Below are positions 40,723 through 50,135 of a stretch of DNA of 64,000 nt, piece after piece. The stretch covers positions 1 through 64,000 of the forward strand of contig JACYFD010000007.1 of the NCBI GenBank assembly GCA_014803435.1. Direction: 5' to 3'. This stretch comes from Cellulosimicrobium terreum (GTDB taxonomy: Bacteria; Actinomycetota; Actinomycetes; Actinomycetales; Cellulomonadaceae). Position 1 is the first letter of the stretch; each line of letters opens with the position of its first letter. Both the position numbers and the translations under genes were made by a program. The notes below the pieces were generated by a model that had not been told where the DNA came from, ran no database searches, and was given only the letters and a program-made list of their open reading frames with translations.

Positions 40723-41376
40723 ATGACGGTCAGCCATGTGCTCTTCGACGCCGACGGGGTGCTGCAGGAGACCCCCGGCGGCTGGTACGCCGCCATGGAG
40801 CCGTACCTGGGCGAGCGCTCGCGCGAGTTCCTGCACGCGACGTGGAGCGACGAGATGCCGTTCCTCGCCGGCACCAGTGGTGACTTTCTCCCGTTCCTGG
40901 CCGACGCGCTCGCCGCGTACGGCGTGACCGCGCCGGCCGACGTGGTCTACGACGAGGTGTGGCTGCGCATCGAGCTCGTCACCGAGTCGATCCGCCTCGT
41001 CGAGTCGTTGCGGGCCGCCGGCTACGGTGTCCACCTCGGGACGAACCAGGAGCGGAAGCGCGGCGTCCACATGCGGACCGCGCTCGGGTACGACGACCTG
41101 TTCGACGTGAGCTGCTACTCGTACGACCTCGGCGTGACCAAGCCGCGCCCGGAGTTCTTCGTGGAGGCAGCGCGGCGGATCGACGCGGAGCCGGCGCAGA
41201 TCCTGTTCGTCGACGACACGGCCGTGAACGTCGAGGCGGCACGGGACGCGGGGATGCGCGCGGTGCACTGGAGCGTCGAGCGCGGGCACGAGCAGCTCCT
41301 CGCACTCCTCGCCGAGCACGGCGTGGGGTTCTCCCCTGTCGCCGACCCCCGGGTTACCGGCCGATCACCTGCCTGA
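40723..41376 (+). CDS. HAD-superfamily hydrolase
   Basis: A 217-residue HAD phosphatase-like protein. Motif I is FDADGVLQE with nucleophile Asp and the Asp two later; motif II Thr is in LGTNQERKR; the motif III Lys is in VTKPRPEFF; motif IV is FVDDTAVNVEAA. The alpha-helical cap lies between motifs I and II (about 20-90). The substrate is unknown. CAGACT seven bases upstream of the ATG suggests another leaderless start. Confidence 0.85.
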   Translation: MTVSHVLFDADGVLQETPGGWYAAMEPYLGERSREFLHATWSDEMPFLAGTSGDFLPFLADALAAYGVTAPADVVYDEVWLRIELVTESIRLVESLRAAGYGVHLGTNQERKRGVHMRTALGYDDLFDVSCYSYDLGVTKPRPEFFVEAARRIDAEPAQILFVDDTAVNVEAARDAGMRAVHWSVERGHEQLLALLAEHGVGFSPVADPRVTGRSPA

Positions 41377-41424
41377 ACGGGTGACAACCCAGGGTTCGGC
41401 GGCTCGTCGGGTCGCACGGACAGG

Positions 41425-41829
41425 TCAGGCCATGTAGGTCGAGGCCATCACCTTGTCGGGCGTGAGGCGCACGACGACGCGCTCCGGGTTGGGCTCGAGC
41501 TGCCGGTAGCGACGCGCGTAGCGCGCGACGGCGTCGGTCACCTCCGCCTCGTCCTCCACGACCTCGACCGTCCCCTCGAGAGTGATCCACCGACCGCCGT
41601 CGACCTGGCACACCGCGGCGCGCGGCAGGGAGCCGTCGACACCCCGGCGACGCGCGTTGCGAGCCTTGACCGAGGCGCGGTTGCAGGTGATACGGGCGAC
41701 GCCCGCCTCGGCGTCCCACGTGAACGCGACCGGCACGACGTGCGGCGTACCGTCGGCGCGCAGCGTGGTGAGCGTCGCGAGGTGTCGCTCGGTGACGAAG
41801 ACGCGCTGCTCGGGGTTGAGTCTGATCAC
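41425..41829 (-). CDS. PPOX-class flavin/F420-binding protein
   Basis: A 134-residue split-barrel protein of the pyridoxamine-phosphate-oxidase-like family. Seen are FVTERHLATLTTLRADGTPHVVPVAFTWD at the N-terminus and WITLEGTVEVVEDEAEV, with the C-terminal VVRLTPDKVMAS. Many actinobacterial members use F420; the cofactor here is inferred. The GTG has no ribosome site and lies six bases after TAGGCT, so it is probably leaderless. Confidence 0.85.
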   Translation of the reverse strand: MIRLNPEQRVFVTERHLATLTTLRADGTPHVVPVAFTWDAEAGVARITCNRASVKARNARRRGVDGSLPRAAVCQVDGGRWITLEGTVEVVEDEAEVTDAVARYARRYRQLEPNPERVVVRLTPDKVMASTYMA

Positions 41830-41835
41830 TCGCCG

Positions 41836-41841
41836 AGCCTA
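41836..41841 (-). promoter_or_regulatory. -10 box of the leaderless PPOX gene
   Basis: TAGGCT on the minus strand ends six bases before the GTG at 41829. Confidence 0.6.
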
Positions 41842-41873
41842 CGGTCTCGACGGCCGTGCCGGGCGCGAGGTCG

Positions 41874-42398
41874 TCAGGTGTCGAACCCGACGGTCATGAC
41901 CGCAGGGACGGCGCCCTGCGTCAGCGCGCGGAGCACCACCAGCTCGTGCGGGACCACGGGCTCCGGGAGCGCGCCGAGCCCGAACCAGCGCAGGTCGGCT
42001 GCCTTGTCCGGCTCCTGCAGCGTCGGGACACCGCTCCAGCGCTCGGTGGCGAAGAAGAAGTCGACGCGCTGCTCGATCGCGGGACCACCCGGCTCGCCTC
42101 GGTGCAGCGCCGTCACGGGTCGCAGGTGCTCCGGGTCGACGACGATGCCGAGCTCCTCCCGCGCCTCGCGCGCCGCCGCCACGACCACGGACTCCCCTGC
42201 CTCCACGTGACCTGCTGCCGCAGCCGCCCAGTACCCGTCCCGGTACCCGGTGCCCCGGCGCAGCTGGAGCAGCACCTCCTCGCCGCGCAGCAGCAGCACG
42301 TACGCGGCGGGGACGACCCGGAACCGGTCGGCGGCCGACCCGTCGTCCCACGAGCCCGCGGGCACGCCCTCACCCGACACGTCCGGCATCCGGGTCAT
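41874..42398 (-). CDS. NUDIX hydrolase
   Basis: A 174-residue NUDIX protein. The box GHVEAGESVVVAAAREAREELGI matches the GX5EX7REUXEEXGU pattern in full. The N-terminus FRVVPAAYVLLLRGEEVLLQLRRGTGY is typical of nucleotide-pool or ADP-ribose type enzymes, but the substrate is open. Its ATG overlaps the dnaE stop as ATGA. Confidence 0.88.
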   Translation of the reverse strand: MTRMPDVSGEGVPAGSWDDGSAADRFRVVPAAYVLLLRGEEVLLQLRRGTGYRDGYWAAAAAGHVEAGESVVVAAAREAREELGIVVDPEHLRPVTALHRGEPGGPAIEQRVDFFFATERWSGVPTLQEPDKAADLRWFGLGALPEPVVPHELVVLRALTQGAVPAVMTVGFDT

Positions 42399-45300
42399 CC
42401 CACGAGGCAGGACGGACCGAGCAGCGCCTTGAGATCGCCGAACAGCGCGGGCGACCGCTCGACGCGCAGCGCGTCGCCCGCACGGACGACCGTCGTCTTG
42501 CCCGGCTCCTGCACCTGGACGTGGAACTCCACCGAGCCCGGGTGCGTCGCGAGCACCTCACGCAGCCGGGTGACGACCGGCTCCACGCACCGCGTGTGGG
42601 CCACCTTGACCGCGACCGGAGACTCCGCCCCGACGGTCACGTCCGGCAGCGAGACCTCCATGGCCTGCAGCTGCATCGTGTCGTCCCGGCGTCGGACCCG
42701 GCCGCGCAGCACGACGACCTGGTCCTCCGCGAGGATCGTGGAGTAGGCGAGGTACGTCTCGCCGAAGAACATCACCTCGACCGCGCCCTCGAGGTCCTCG
42801 ATCGTCACGGCGGCCCACGGGTTGCCGTTCTTGCTCATCTTGCGCTGCAGCGACGTGACGAGCCCCGCGACCGTCACCGTCGAGCCGTCGGGCCGTCCCT
42901 CGTCCGCGATGAGCGCAGCGATGCCCGTGTCTGCCGCGCGTGTGAGCACGTGCTCGAGACCGGACAGCGGGTGGTCGGACACGTACAGCCCCAGCATCTC
43001 GCGCTCGAACGCGAGGCGTTGCTTCTTGTCCCAGTCCGGCAGGTCGGGGACGTCGACGGAGAACGACATGCCCGCCTCGGCCTCCGCGGCGCCGAAGTCG
43101 GCGAAGAGGTCGAACTGTCCCTCGGCCTCCTTGCGCTTGACGCTGATCACCGAGTCCACCGCCTGCTCGTGCACGACGAGGAGCGCACGGCGGGCGTGGC
43201 CGAGGGAGTCGAACGCGCCCGCCTTGACGAGCGACTCGATGGTGCGCTTGTTGCACACCACGGCCGGGACCTTGTCGAGGAAGTCCGTGAAGGACGTGAA
43301 GTCCCCCTTCGCCTCCCGCGTCGCGACGATCGCGTCGACCACGTTGCGGCCGACGTTGCGCACCGCGGTGAGACCGAACCGGATGTCGGTCCCCACGGCC
43401 GTGAAGTTCGCCGCCGAGGAGTTCACGTCCGGCGGCAGCACGGTGATGTGCATGCGGCGGCACTCGTTGAGATACAGCGCCGACTTGTCCTTGTCGTCGC
43501 GCACGCTCGTGAGCAGCGCGGCCATGTACTCGGTCGGGTAGTTCGCCTTGAGGAAGGCGGTCCAGTACGAGACGAGGCCGTACCCGGCCGAGTGCGCCTT
43601 GTTGAACGCGTACCCGGCGAACGGGACGAGCGTGTCCCACACCGCTTGGATGGCATTGTCGGAGTACCCGCGCTCGCGCATCCCGCCCTGGAACGGGATG
43701 AACTCCTTGTCGAGGATCTCCTTCTTCTTCTTGCCCATCGCGCGACGCAGCAGGTCCGCCTGGCCGAGCGAGTAGCCGGCGAGGACCTGCGCGGCCTTCT
43801 GCACCTGCTCCTGGTACACGATGAGGCCGTACGTCTCGTCGAGGACCTCCGCGAGCGGCTCGGCGAGCTCGGGGTGGATCGGCTCGATCTTCTGCAGGCC
43901 GTTCTTGCGCAGGGCGTAGTTCGTGTGGGAGTTCATGCCCATCGGCCCCGGGCGGTACAGCGCGATGACGGCGGAGATGTCCTCGAAGTTGTCGGGACGC
44001 ATCTGGCGCAGCAGCGCCCGCATCGGCCCGCCGTCGAGCTGGAAGACGCCGAGCGTGTCACCGCGCCCGAGGAGCTCGTACGCCGCCGGGTCCTCGAGCT
44101 CGAGCGTCTCGATCTCGATGGGTTCCTTGCCGTTCATCACGATGTTCTCGAGCGCGTCGTCGAGGATCGTGAGGTTGCGCAACCCCAGGAAGTCCATCTT
44201 GATCAGCCCGAGGCCCTCGGACGTCGGGTAGTCGAACTGCGTGATGACCGCGCCGTCCTGGAGGCGCCGCATGATCGGGATGATGTCGATCAGCGGGTCG
44301 CTCGACATGATGACGCCGGCGGCGTGCACGCCCCACTGCCGCTTCAGCCCCTCGATGCCGCGCGCGAGCTCGACGACGCGCTGCGCCTCCGGGTCCGTGT
44401 CGTGCAGCTGACGGAACTCGCTCGCCTCCGCGTACCGCTCGTGCTTGGCGTCGAAGATCCCCGAGAGCGGGATGTCCTTGCCCATGACGGCCGGCGGCAT
44501 GGCCTTGGTGAGCTTCTCCCCCATCGCGAAGGGGAAGCCGAGGAGCCGCGAGGAGTCCTTCAGGGCCTGCTTGGCCTTGATCGTGCCGTAGGTGACGATC
44601 TGCGCGACGCGGTCGTCCCCGTACTTGTCCGTGACGTACCGGATGACCTCGGCGCGACGACGCTCGTCGAAGTCGACGTCGACGTCGGGCATCGAGACAC
44701 GCTCGGGGTTGAGGAACCGCTCGAAGATCAGGCCGTGCTTGATCGGGTCCAGCTCGGTGATACCCATGAGGTACGACGCCATCGAGCCCGCCGCGGAGCC
44801 ACGGCCCGGCCCGACGCGGATGCCCTGCGCCTTGGCCCAGTTGATGAAGTCGGCGACCACGAGGAAGTACCCGGGGAAGCCCATCTGGACGATGACCCCG
44901 GTCTCGTACTCGGCCTGCTTGCGGGAGGCGTCCGGGATCCCCTCCGGGTAGCGGCGGTGCAGCCCGCGCTCGATCTCCTTGACGAACCAGCTCGTCTCGT
45001 CCTCGCCGTCGGGGACGGGGAACCGCGGCATGTAGTTGGCCGAGGTGTTGAACGAGACGTCGCACTGCTCCGCGATGAGCAGGGTCGAGTCGCACGCCTC
45101 TGGCAGCTCCGCGAAGAGCCGACGCATCTCGGCTGCCGACTTCACGTAGTACCCCGTGCCGTCGAACTTGAACCGGTCCGGGTCGTCCAGGGTCGAGCCC
45201 GAGTTGATCGCGAGCAGCGCCTCCTGGCTCGACGCGTCGTCCTCGCGCACGTAGTGCAGGTCGTTCGTCCCGACGATGCGGGCGCCGACGGTCTCCGCGA

Positions 45301-45946
45301 GCCGCAGCAGGTCCTTGGTGACGCGCGTCTCGATGTCGAGCCCGTGGTCCATGAGCTCGACGTAGAAGTTCTCACGACCGAAGATGTCCTGCAGCTCGCC
45401 GGCCGTGCGGACGGCCTCGTCCCACTGCCCGAGTCGCAGCCTCGTCTGGATCTCCCCGGACGGGCACCCGCTCGTCGCGATGAGGCCCGCACCGTACCGC
45501 TGGAGCAGGTCGCGGTCCATGCGCGGCCACTTGCCCATCTGCCCGTCGAGCGACGCCAGCGACGACGCACGGAACAGGTTGTGCAGGCCCTCGTTGTCCT
45601 TCGCCAGCAGCGTCATGTGCGTGTAGGCACCGCGCGCCGAGACGTCGTCCGACTCCTGCCCCTTCTCGCCGAACCGCACGCGCGTCTGGTCGAACCGGCT
45701 CGTCCCCGGCGTGACGTACGCCTCGACACCGATGATCGGCTTGATGCCCTTCGCCCTGGCCCGCGACCAGAACTCGAACGCGCCGAACACGTACCCGTGG
45801 TCCGTCGTCGCGATGGCCTTCTGCCCCAGCCGCTCGACCTCGTCGAAAAGGTCCCCGATCCGCGCCGCGCCGTCCAGCATCGAGTACTCGGTGTGGACGT
45901 GGAGGTGGACGAAGTCGTCGCTCTTCGTCGTGTTCGCGGTCGGCAT
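42395..45946 (-). CDS. dnaE: DNA polymerase III alpha subunit
   Basis: Replicative DNA polymerase. The 1183-residue protein has the N-terminal PHP domain (HLHVHTEYSMLDGA, TDHGYVFGAFEF), the polymerase active site with GPGRGSAAGS and PDVDVDFDERRR, the helix-hairpin-helix and a C-terminal OB fold (VTVAGLVTSLQRKMSKNG). Length and domains fit the essential DnaE1 rather than the mutagenic DnaE2. The ATG is six bases after TAGGAT without a ribosome site. Confidence 0.97.
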   Translation of the reverse strand: MPTANTTKSDDFVHLHVHTEYSMLDGAARIGDLFDEVERLGQKAIATTDHGYVFGAFEFWSRARAKGIKPIIGVEAYVTPGTSRFDQTRVRFGEKGQESDDVSARGAYTHMTLLAKDNEGLHNLFRASSLASLDGQMGKWPRMDRDLLQRYGAGLIATSGCPSGEIQTRLRLGQWDEAVRTAGELQDIFGRENFYVELMDHGLDIETRVTKDLLRLAETVGARIVGTNDLHYVREDDASSQEALLAINSGSTLDDPDRFKFDGTGYYVKSAAEMRRLFAELPEACDSTLLIAEQCDVSFNTSANYMPRFPVPDGEDETSWFVKEIERGLHRRYPEGIPDASRKQAEYETGVIVQMGFPGYFLVVADFINWAKAQGIRVGPGRGSAAGSMASYLMGITELDPIKHGLIFERFLNPERVSMPDVDVDFDERRRAEVIRYVTDKYGDDRVAQIVTYGTIKAKQALKDSSRLLGFPFAMGEKLTKAMPPAVMGKDIPLSGIFDAKHERYAEASEFRQLHDTDPEAQRVVELARGIEGLKRQWGVHAAGVIMSSDPLIDIIPIMRRLQDGAVITQFDYPTSEGLGLIKMDFLGLRNLTILDDALENIVMNGKEPIEIETLELEDPAAYELLGRGDTLGVFQLDGGPMRALLRQMRPDNFEDISAVIALYRPGPMGMNSHTNYALRKNGLQKIEPIHPELAEPLAEVLDETYGLIVYQEQVQKAAQVLAGYSLGQADLLRRAMGKKKKEILDKEFIPFQGGMRERGYSDNAIQAVWDTLVPFAGYAFNKAHSAGYGLVSYWTAFLKANYPTEYMAALLTSVRDDKDKSALYLNECRRMHITVLPPDVNSSAANFTAVGTDIRFGLTAVRNVGRNVVDAIVATREAKGDFTSFTDFLDKVPAVVCNKRTIESLVKAGAFDSLGHARRALLVVHEQAVDSVISVKRKEAEGQFDLFADFGAAEAEAGMSFSVDVPDLPDWDKKQRLAFEREMLGLYVSDHPLSGLEHVLTRAADTGIAALIADEGRPDGSTVTVAGLVTSLQRKMSKNGNPWAAVTIEDLEGAVEVMFFGETYLAYSTILAEDQVVVLRGRVRRRDDTMQLQAMEVSLPDVTVGAESPVAVKVAHTRCVEPVVTRLREVLATHPGSVEFHVQVQEPGKTTVVRAGDALRVERSPALFGDLKALLGPSCLVG

Positions 45947-45952
45947 GCGTCG

Positions 45953-45958
45953 ATCCTA
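45953..45958 (-). promoter_or_regulatory. -10 box of the leaderless dnaE gene
   Basis: TAGGAT on the minus strand ends six bases before the dnaE ATG. The 150-base gap upstream also holds a hairpin CCGGCG-AAGGT-CGCCGG (46027-46043) that may end the lspA-rluD-GNAT transcript. Confidence 0.6.
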
Positions 45959-46096
45959 GGCGCGCTCGCCCACACGTCGGGGCTGGGTACGCGGCGCGGC
46001 GGGGTGTGCCGCTCGATGCCAGGTCGCCGGCGAAGGTCGCCGGGCGTGGGATACCTCACCCCGGCCGGTCCGGATCGTCCGCCGGGCCCGGTCAGG

Positions 46097-46612
46097 TCAG
46101 GCGGTGAGGGTCTTGGTGGCGTCGCGGTGGTCGATGCCGGCGTCGAGGTAGACCGGGCCGTGGACCTCGTAGCCGAGGCGCTCGTAGAACCCGGCGGCCG
46201 TCGTCTGCGCGGAGAGCTCCACGCGGACGGTCGCGCGACCGTCCGGGCCGACGACGGCGTGCTCGGCGAGCGCGAGCTGCTCCAGCGCGCGCATCACCGC
46301 CGCGCCCGCACCCGTACCGCGGGCGGACGCGGCGACCGCGACCCGGCCGACGTGGGTCTCGCCGGGGTGCGCAGGGTCGGTCAGGAGCCGGCCCGTGCCG
46401 ACGACGACGCCGCTCGCCACGTCCCGCACGAGGACGTGCGTCGTGGTGGGCGCGGTGTCGAGGTCGTCGATCTCCTCCTCGACGGGAACGCCCTGCTCGT
46501 CGACGAACACCGCGAGCCGCAGAGCGTGCGCCGCGGCCAGCCCGGCGTCGTCGTGCACTCGCTCGGCCACGAACGCCGGGCGGCGTGGTGCGGCGTGGTC
46601 GCGCGCGCTCAC
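46097..46612 (-). CDS. GNAT-family N-acetyltransferase
   Basis: A 171-residue GNAT domain with the pattern [22 protein letters not shown] near the N-terminus, [20 protein letters not shown] as the acetyl-CoA loop and [19 protein letters not shown] at the end, resembling the ElaA-type group. The substrate is unknown. The GTG overlaps the rluD stop as GTGA. Confidence 0.87.
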   Translation of the reverse strand: MSARDHAAPRRPAFVAERVHDDAGLAAAHALRLAVFVDEQGVPVEEEIDDLDTAPTTTHVLVRDVASGVVVGTGRLLTDPAHPGETHVGRVAVAASARGTGAGAAVMRALEQLALAEHAVVGPDGRATVRVELSAQTTAAGFYERLGYEVHGPVYLDAGIDHRDATKTLTA

Positions 46613-47541
46613 GCGTACGCCCCGCGCAGGACCTCGAGCGCGTGCGCCAGGTCGGCGGGGTACTGCGACTCGAGCTCGAGCCACCGTCCCGTGCCCGGGT
46701 GCTCGAACCCGAGGCGCATCGCGTGCAGCCACTGCCGGGACAGCTCGACGCGCGAGGCGAGGACCGGGTCCGCGCCGTAGGTGAGGTCACCGACGCACGG
46801 GTGGCGCAGGGCGGAGAAGTGCACGCGGATCTGGTGCGTGCGGCCGGTCTCGAGGTGCACCTCGACGAGCGAGGCGGCCGGCAGCATCTCGAGCACCTCG
46901 TAGTGGGTGACGGACGGCTTGCCCTCGGCCGTGACCGCGAACTTCCAGTCGCTGCTCGGGTGCCGGCCGATGGGGGCGTCGATCGTCCCCGTGGTGGGCT
47001 CGGGGTGCCCCTGGACGAGCGCGTGGTAGACCTTCTCGACCGTGCGCTCCTTGAACGCGCGCTTGAGCGCGGTGTAGGCGTGCTCGCTCTTCGCGACGAC
47101 CATCAGGCCCGAGGTCCCGGCGTCGAGACGGTGCACGATGCCCTGACGTTCCGCGGCCCCCGACGTGGAGATGCGGTAGCCGGCAGCCGCGAGCGCGCCG
47201 ACGACCGTCGGGCCCGTCCATCCCGGCGACGGGTGCGCGGCGACCCCGACCGGCTTGTCCACCACGACGAGGTCGTCGTCGTCGTGCACGATGCCCATGC
47301 CGGGGACCGGCTCCGGGACCACCTCGACACCGGACGGCGCGGCGTCGGGCACCTCGACCTCGAGCCACCCACCCGCCACGAGCCGGTCCGACTTGCCGAG
47401 CTCACGACCGTCGAGGCGGACGCCGCCGTCCGCGGCCAGCTCGGCGGCGCGGGTGCGGGACACACCCAGGAGCCGGGCGAGCCCGGCGTCGACCCGCTCG
47501 CCTGCCAGCCCGTCCGGGACGGGGAGGGAGCGCAGGCTCAC
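46609..47541 (-). CDS. rluD: Pseudouridine synthase, RluA/RluD family
   Basis: Converts uridines in 23S rRNA to pseudouridine. The 310-residue protein has an N-terminal S4 domain ([31 protein letters not shown]), the catalytic Asp in [13 protein letters not shown], and [18 protein letters not shown]. The position next to lspA is conserved across actinobacteria and supports the RluD-like label; the target uridines are not proven. The GTG overlaps the lspA stop. Confidence 0.92.
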   Translation of the reverse strand: MSLRSLPVPDGLAGERVDAGLARLLGVSRTRAAELAADGGVRLDGRELGKSDRLVAGGWLEVEVPDAAPSGVEVVPEPVPGMGIVHDDDDLVVVDKPVGVAAHPSPGWTGPTVVGALAAAGYRISTSGAAERQGIVHRLDAGTSGLMVVAKSEHAYTALKRAFKERTVEKVYHALVQGHPEPTTGTIDAPIGRHPSSDWKFAVTAEGKPSVTHYEVLEMLPAASLVEVHLETGRTHQIRVHFSALRHPCVGDLTYGADPVLASRVELSRQWLHAMRLGFEHPGTGRWLELESQYPADLAHALEVLRGAYA

Positions 47542-48206
47542 CGTCGCTCCTGGGGGTCGTCGTCCGACGCCTCCGTCGACGCTGTCGCCTCGGCACGTCC
47601 CTGTCGCGTCCCGTCGAGGCCGATGCCGACCACGGACAGGACGGCGATCATGACCGCGGCGCCGACGACCGCGATGTCCGCGACGTTGCCGACGAAGAAC
47701 CCGGCGTAGTCGATGAAGTCGACGACGTGACCGCGGGCGAAACCGGGATCGCGGAGGAGCCGGTCCACGAGGTTCCCGACGGCACCGCCGAGCAGCAGCC
47801 CGAGCGCGACCGCCCAGGCGCGCGACCGGATACGGCTCACCATGCGCACGATCACCACGACCACGACCGTGACCACGATCGTGAGGAGCCAGGTCATCCC
47901 GGTGGCGAACGACAGCGCCGCCCCCGGGTTGTAGAGCAACCGCAGGGAGAGCAGGTCGCCCAGCACCGGGATCGGGTCGTCCCCGAGCTCGAGGTTCGTC
48001 TCCGCCCACCACTTGGTCAGCTGGTCCAGCGCGAGGACCAGGAGTGCCAGGCCGATCGTCAGGCCGACGAGCCTGCGCGGCGCGCGGACGGACGGCGTGC
48101 CCGGATCGACGGGCTCTGCTGCCTGCGGTGCCGTGGGCGGGTCGGCGGTCTTGTCGACCGAGCCGTCGACGGGCCCGGACGCGGCGGGCGGTTCTGTGTG
48201 CGACAT
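47538..48206 (-). CDS. lspA: Lipoprotein signal peptidase
   Basis: Aspartic peptidase that cuts signal peptides from prolipoproteins in the membrane. The 222-residue protein has four membrane helices and the two catalytic-Asp regions [11 protein letters not shown] and [11 protein letters not shown], with DQLTKWWA in the first helix region. The N-terminal 45 and C-terminal 25 residues are hydrophilic tails absent in short homologues. The ATG at 48206 is used; a GTG six codons earlier is possible. Confidence 0.94.
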   Translation of the reverse strand: MSHTEPPAASGPVDGSVDKTADPPTAPQAAEPVDPGTPSVRAPRRLVGLTIGLALLVLALDQLTKWWAETNLELGDDPIPVLGDLLSLRLLYNPGAALSFATGMTWLLTIVVTVVVVVIVRMVSRIRSRAWAVALGLLLGGAVGNLVDRLLRDPGFARGHVVDFIDYAGFFVGNVADIAVVGAAVMIAVLSVVGIGLDGTRQGRAEATASTEASDDDPQERR

Positions 48207-48255
48207 CGGCCGCAAGTCTGCCACGCCCGGGGCGCATCGGTGACGCCGGGTCGAA

Positions 48256-48717
48256 TCAGCGGCGCTCCTCCCGCTGCTTGGCCTCGACCGACAGGTTCGC
48301 TCGCGGGAACGCCTGGAGCCTCGCCTTGCCGATCGGCAGACCGCTCGCCTCGCAGGTCGCGTACGTCCCGGCCGCGATGCGGTCCAGCGCGTGCCGCGTC
48401 TGCGCGAGCAGGTCGCGCACGTTGTTCACGAGCGTGAGCTCCTGCTCGCGCTCGAGGGCGCTGGACCCCGAGTCGGCCTGGTCGTCCCCCGCCCCGTCGC
48501 CCGAGTTGCGCAGCAGGTCCGACAGCTCGGCGTCGGCTGTCGCGAGCTCGCTCTCCAGGCGCTCCTTCTCGTCGAGCAGCCCGGACGCCAGCTCTTCGAT
48601 CTCGCGCAGAGTCCACGGGTCCTCCCCGTCACGGACGGGGAAGGACCGGACGTCCTTCGCGAGGTTGGGAAATGTCTCGCGCACGGCCGACCTGGCCGTG
48701 GTGGTGAGCTTGGTCAT
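48256..48717 (-). CDS. TraR/DksA-family protein with degenerate zinc finger
   Basis: A 153-residue protein of the DksA/TraR type. A coiled coil covers about 37-115, and the C-terminal YATCEASGLPIGKARLQAFPRANLS matches the family, but only one of the four zinc cysteines (Cys122) remains; positions 125, 143 and 146 are Ser, Ser and Ala. It may still reach RNA polymerase through the secondary channel without zinc. AGGAGGGG precedes the ATG. The promoter is well formed (TTGTGC-17-TACTCT). Confidence 0.82.
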   Translation of the reverse strand: MTKLTTTARSAVRETFPNLAKDVRSFPVRDGEDPWTLREIEELASGLLDEKERLESELATADAELSDLLRNSGDGAGDDQADSGSSALEREQELTLVNNVRDLLAQTRHALDRIAAGTYATCEASGLPIGKARLQAFPRANLSVEAKQREERR

Positions 48718-48744
48718 GGCGCCCCTCCTGGATCAAGTTCCGGA

Positions 48745-48773
48745 AGAGTAAGCGCAGCGGCCGGTACGCACAA
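48745..48773 (-). promoter_or_regulatory. Promoter of the DksA-like gene
   Basis: On the minus strand a -35 TTGTGC (48768-48773) and a -10 TACTCT (48745-48750) are separated by 17 bases, with a start near 48738 and a 20-base leader carrying AGGAGGGG. Confidence 0.65.
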
Positions 48774-48828
48774 CACACCACGCCGACCACGGGAGGGTGG
48801 AAGGTCGCAGGTGAGGCGTACCGGCCGC
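48757..48828. repeat. 13-bp perfect inverted repeat between wag31 and the DksA-like gene
   Basis: GCGGCCGGTACGC (48757-48769) and GCGTACCGGCCGC (48816-48828) are perfect inverse copies 46 bases apart, enclosing a smaller CCAC-N6-GTGG hairpin. One arm lies in the DksA promoter spacer and the start of its -35. The other is 22 bases after the wag31 stop, so it may serve as the wag31 terminator. Confidence 0.85.
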
Positions 48829-48850
48829 GGGCCGACGTGCGTCGGGGTGA

Positions 48851-49519
48851 CTAGATGCCGGAAGGCAGGTCGCTCGTGCGACCGCCCCCACCGACGCTGC
48901 TGCGCGGCGGAAGGGCGCTGCCCCGGTTGTCCAGGTCGCCGAGCAGGTTCTGCAGGTAGCTCTTGAGCCGCGTCCTGTAGTCCCGCTCGAACAGGCGCAG
49001 CTCGTCGATCTTGCGCTCGAGGAGCGAACGCTCCTGCTCGAGCTGCGACAGCGTGCGGTGGCTCGTCTCCTCGGCCTCGCGGACGATGCGCTCGCCCTCG
49101 GTCTTGGCCTCCGTGATGAGTCGGTCGCCCTCCTCCTGCCCGGAGCGCACGTAGTCGTCGTGCAGCTTCTGCGCGAGCTGGAGCATCCCCGTCGCGGACT
49201 CCGGCTCGGCGCCGCCCTTCTGGACGACGGCCTGGGAGATCGGAGCGGGTGCCTGCGGCTCGGGCTCGGGCGCAACCGGCGCGTCGACCACCACGGGAGC
49301 CGCGGCCGCGGACGACGCGTCCTGGCGGCTCAGCTCGGCGATCCGACGCTCTGCGGCGGCGAGCTTGGACTTGAGCTCCTCGTTCTCCTCCTGCACGGAG
49401 TTGAGCGTCCTGACCACCTCGTCCAAGAAGTCGTCGACCTCTTCGACGTCGTATCCCTCGCGGAACTTCGTCGCCGCGAACTTCTTGTTCAGGATGTCCT
49501 CTGCAGTCAGCAGTGCCAT
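48851..49519 (-). CDS. wag31: DivIVA-family polar growth protein Wag31
   Basis: Coiled-coil protein that marks poles and septum and directs cell-wall growth. The 222-residue protein opens MALLTAEDILNKKFAATKFREGYDVEEVDDFLDEVV, the DivIVA lipid-binding domain, followed by a first coil (about 40-70), an Ala/Pro-rich linker (70-105) and a long second coil (about 115-195). GAGGTGA precedes the ATG. It closes the division cluster, its normal place in actinobacteria. Confidence 0.95.
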   Translation of the reverse strand: MALLTAEDILNKKFAATKFREGYDVEEVDDFLDEVVRTLNSVQEENEELKSKLAAAERRIAELSRQDASSAAAAPVVVDAPVAPEPEPQAPAPISQAVVQKGGAEPESATGMLQLAQKLHDDYVRSGQEEGDRLITEAKTEGERIVREAEETSHRTLSQLEQERSLLERKIDELRLFERDYRTRLKSYLQNLLGDLDNRGSALPPRSSVGGGGRTSDLPSGI

Positions 49520-49724
49520 CGGTTCACCTCGTTGCGTTTGCGTGTCGGTCCGGAAGACCTCGCGGTCACCACAGTCCAAAGTAGCGGAGATTGCGGCGCC
49601 GGGTCGGCAGGGTCTGCCGTACCGCGCGCCGCGGGCTGCCGGCTCCGGTGTACCGGCAGCGCCATAAAACGGACGTAGCCGCCATGTGGAACGCGCGGAC
49701 CCGTCCAGGAAAGTGACGTGCGTC

Positions 49725-50021
49725 TCAGATCCGAGCCACGAGCTGTGCGGCGATCGTCACGGCGAAGAACAGGATGAGGAAGCCCAGGTCGAGACGCACC
49801 TGGCCAAGCTGGAGCGGCGGGATCACGCGGCGGATCGCGCGCAGCGGCGGGTCGGTCGGCGTGTAGATTACCTCGGCGAGCACCAGCATGGCGCCACGCG
49901 GACGCCAGTCCCGGGCGAAGAACTGCACCCAGTCGAACACGAGTCGACCGATGAGCAGGAGCAGGAACAACCAGAGCAGCAGGCCGACGATGCCGGTGAC
50001 GAGGTCCAAGATCACGGGCAC
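49725..50021 (-). CDS. YggT-family membrane protein
   Basis: A 98-residue protein with two hydrophobic segments (about 5-28 and 74-96) and the family motif IPPLQLGQVRLDLGFLILFF; DWVQFFARDWRP follows the first helix. Function is uncertain; its place between sepF and wag31 is conserved and suggests a role in septation or osmotic tolerance. Several consecutive GTG codons (50024, 50021, 50015) make the exact start uncertain. Confidence 0.88.
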   Translation of the reverse strand: MPVILDLVTGIVGLLLWLFLLLLIGRLVFDWVQFFARDWRPRGAMLVLAEVIYTPTDPPLRAIRRVIPPLQLGQVRLDLGFLILFFAVTIAAQLVARI

Positions 50022-50135
50022 CACTGTGCCAGACGCCGCTGCGTCCCCCGCACGCACGACACGCGCCGCCCGAGCCCCCTGCGGGACCTGTGCGGCGCGC
50101 GACGTCGCAGCGACGGCCGACGGTGAGCCGCCGGC

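Noticed and set aside
42521-46780. A 1400-codon plus-strand frame opposite dnaE
   Set aside because: Shadow of dnaE and the GNAT gene in a GC-rich genome; no domain or ribosome site.
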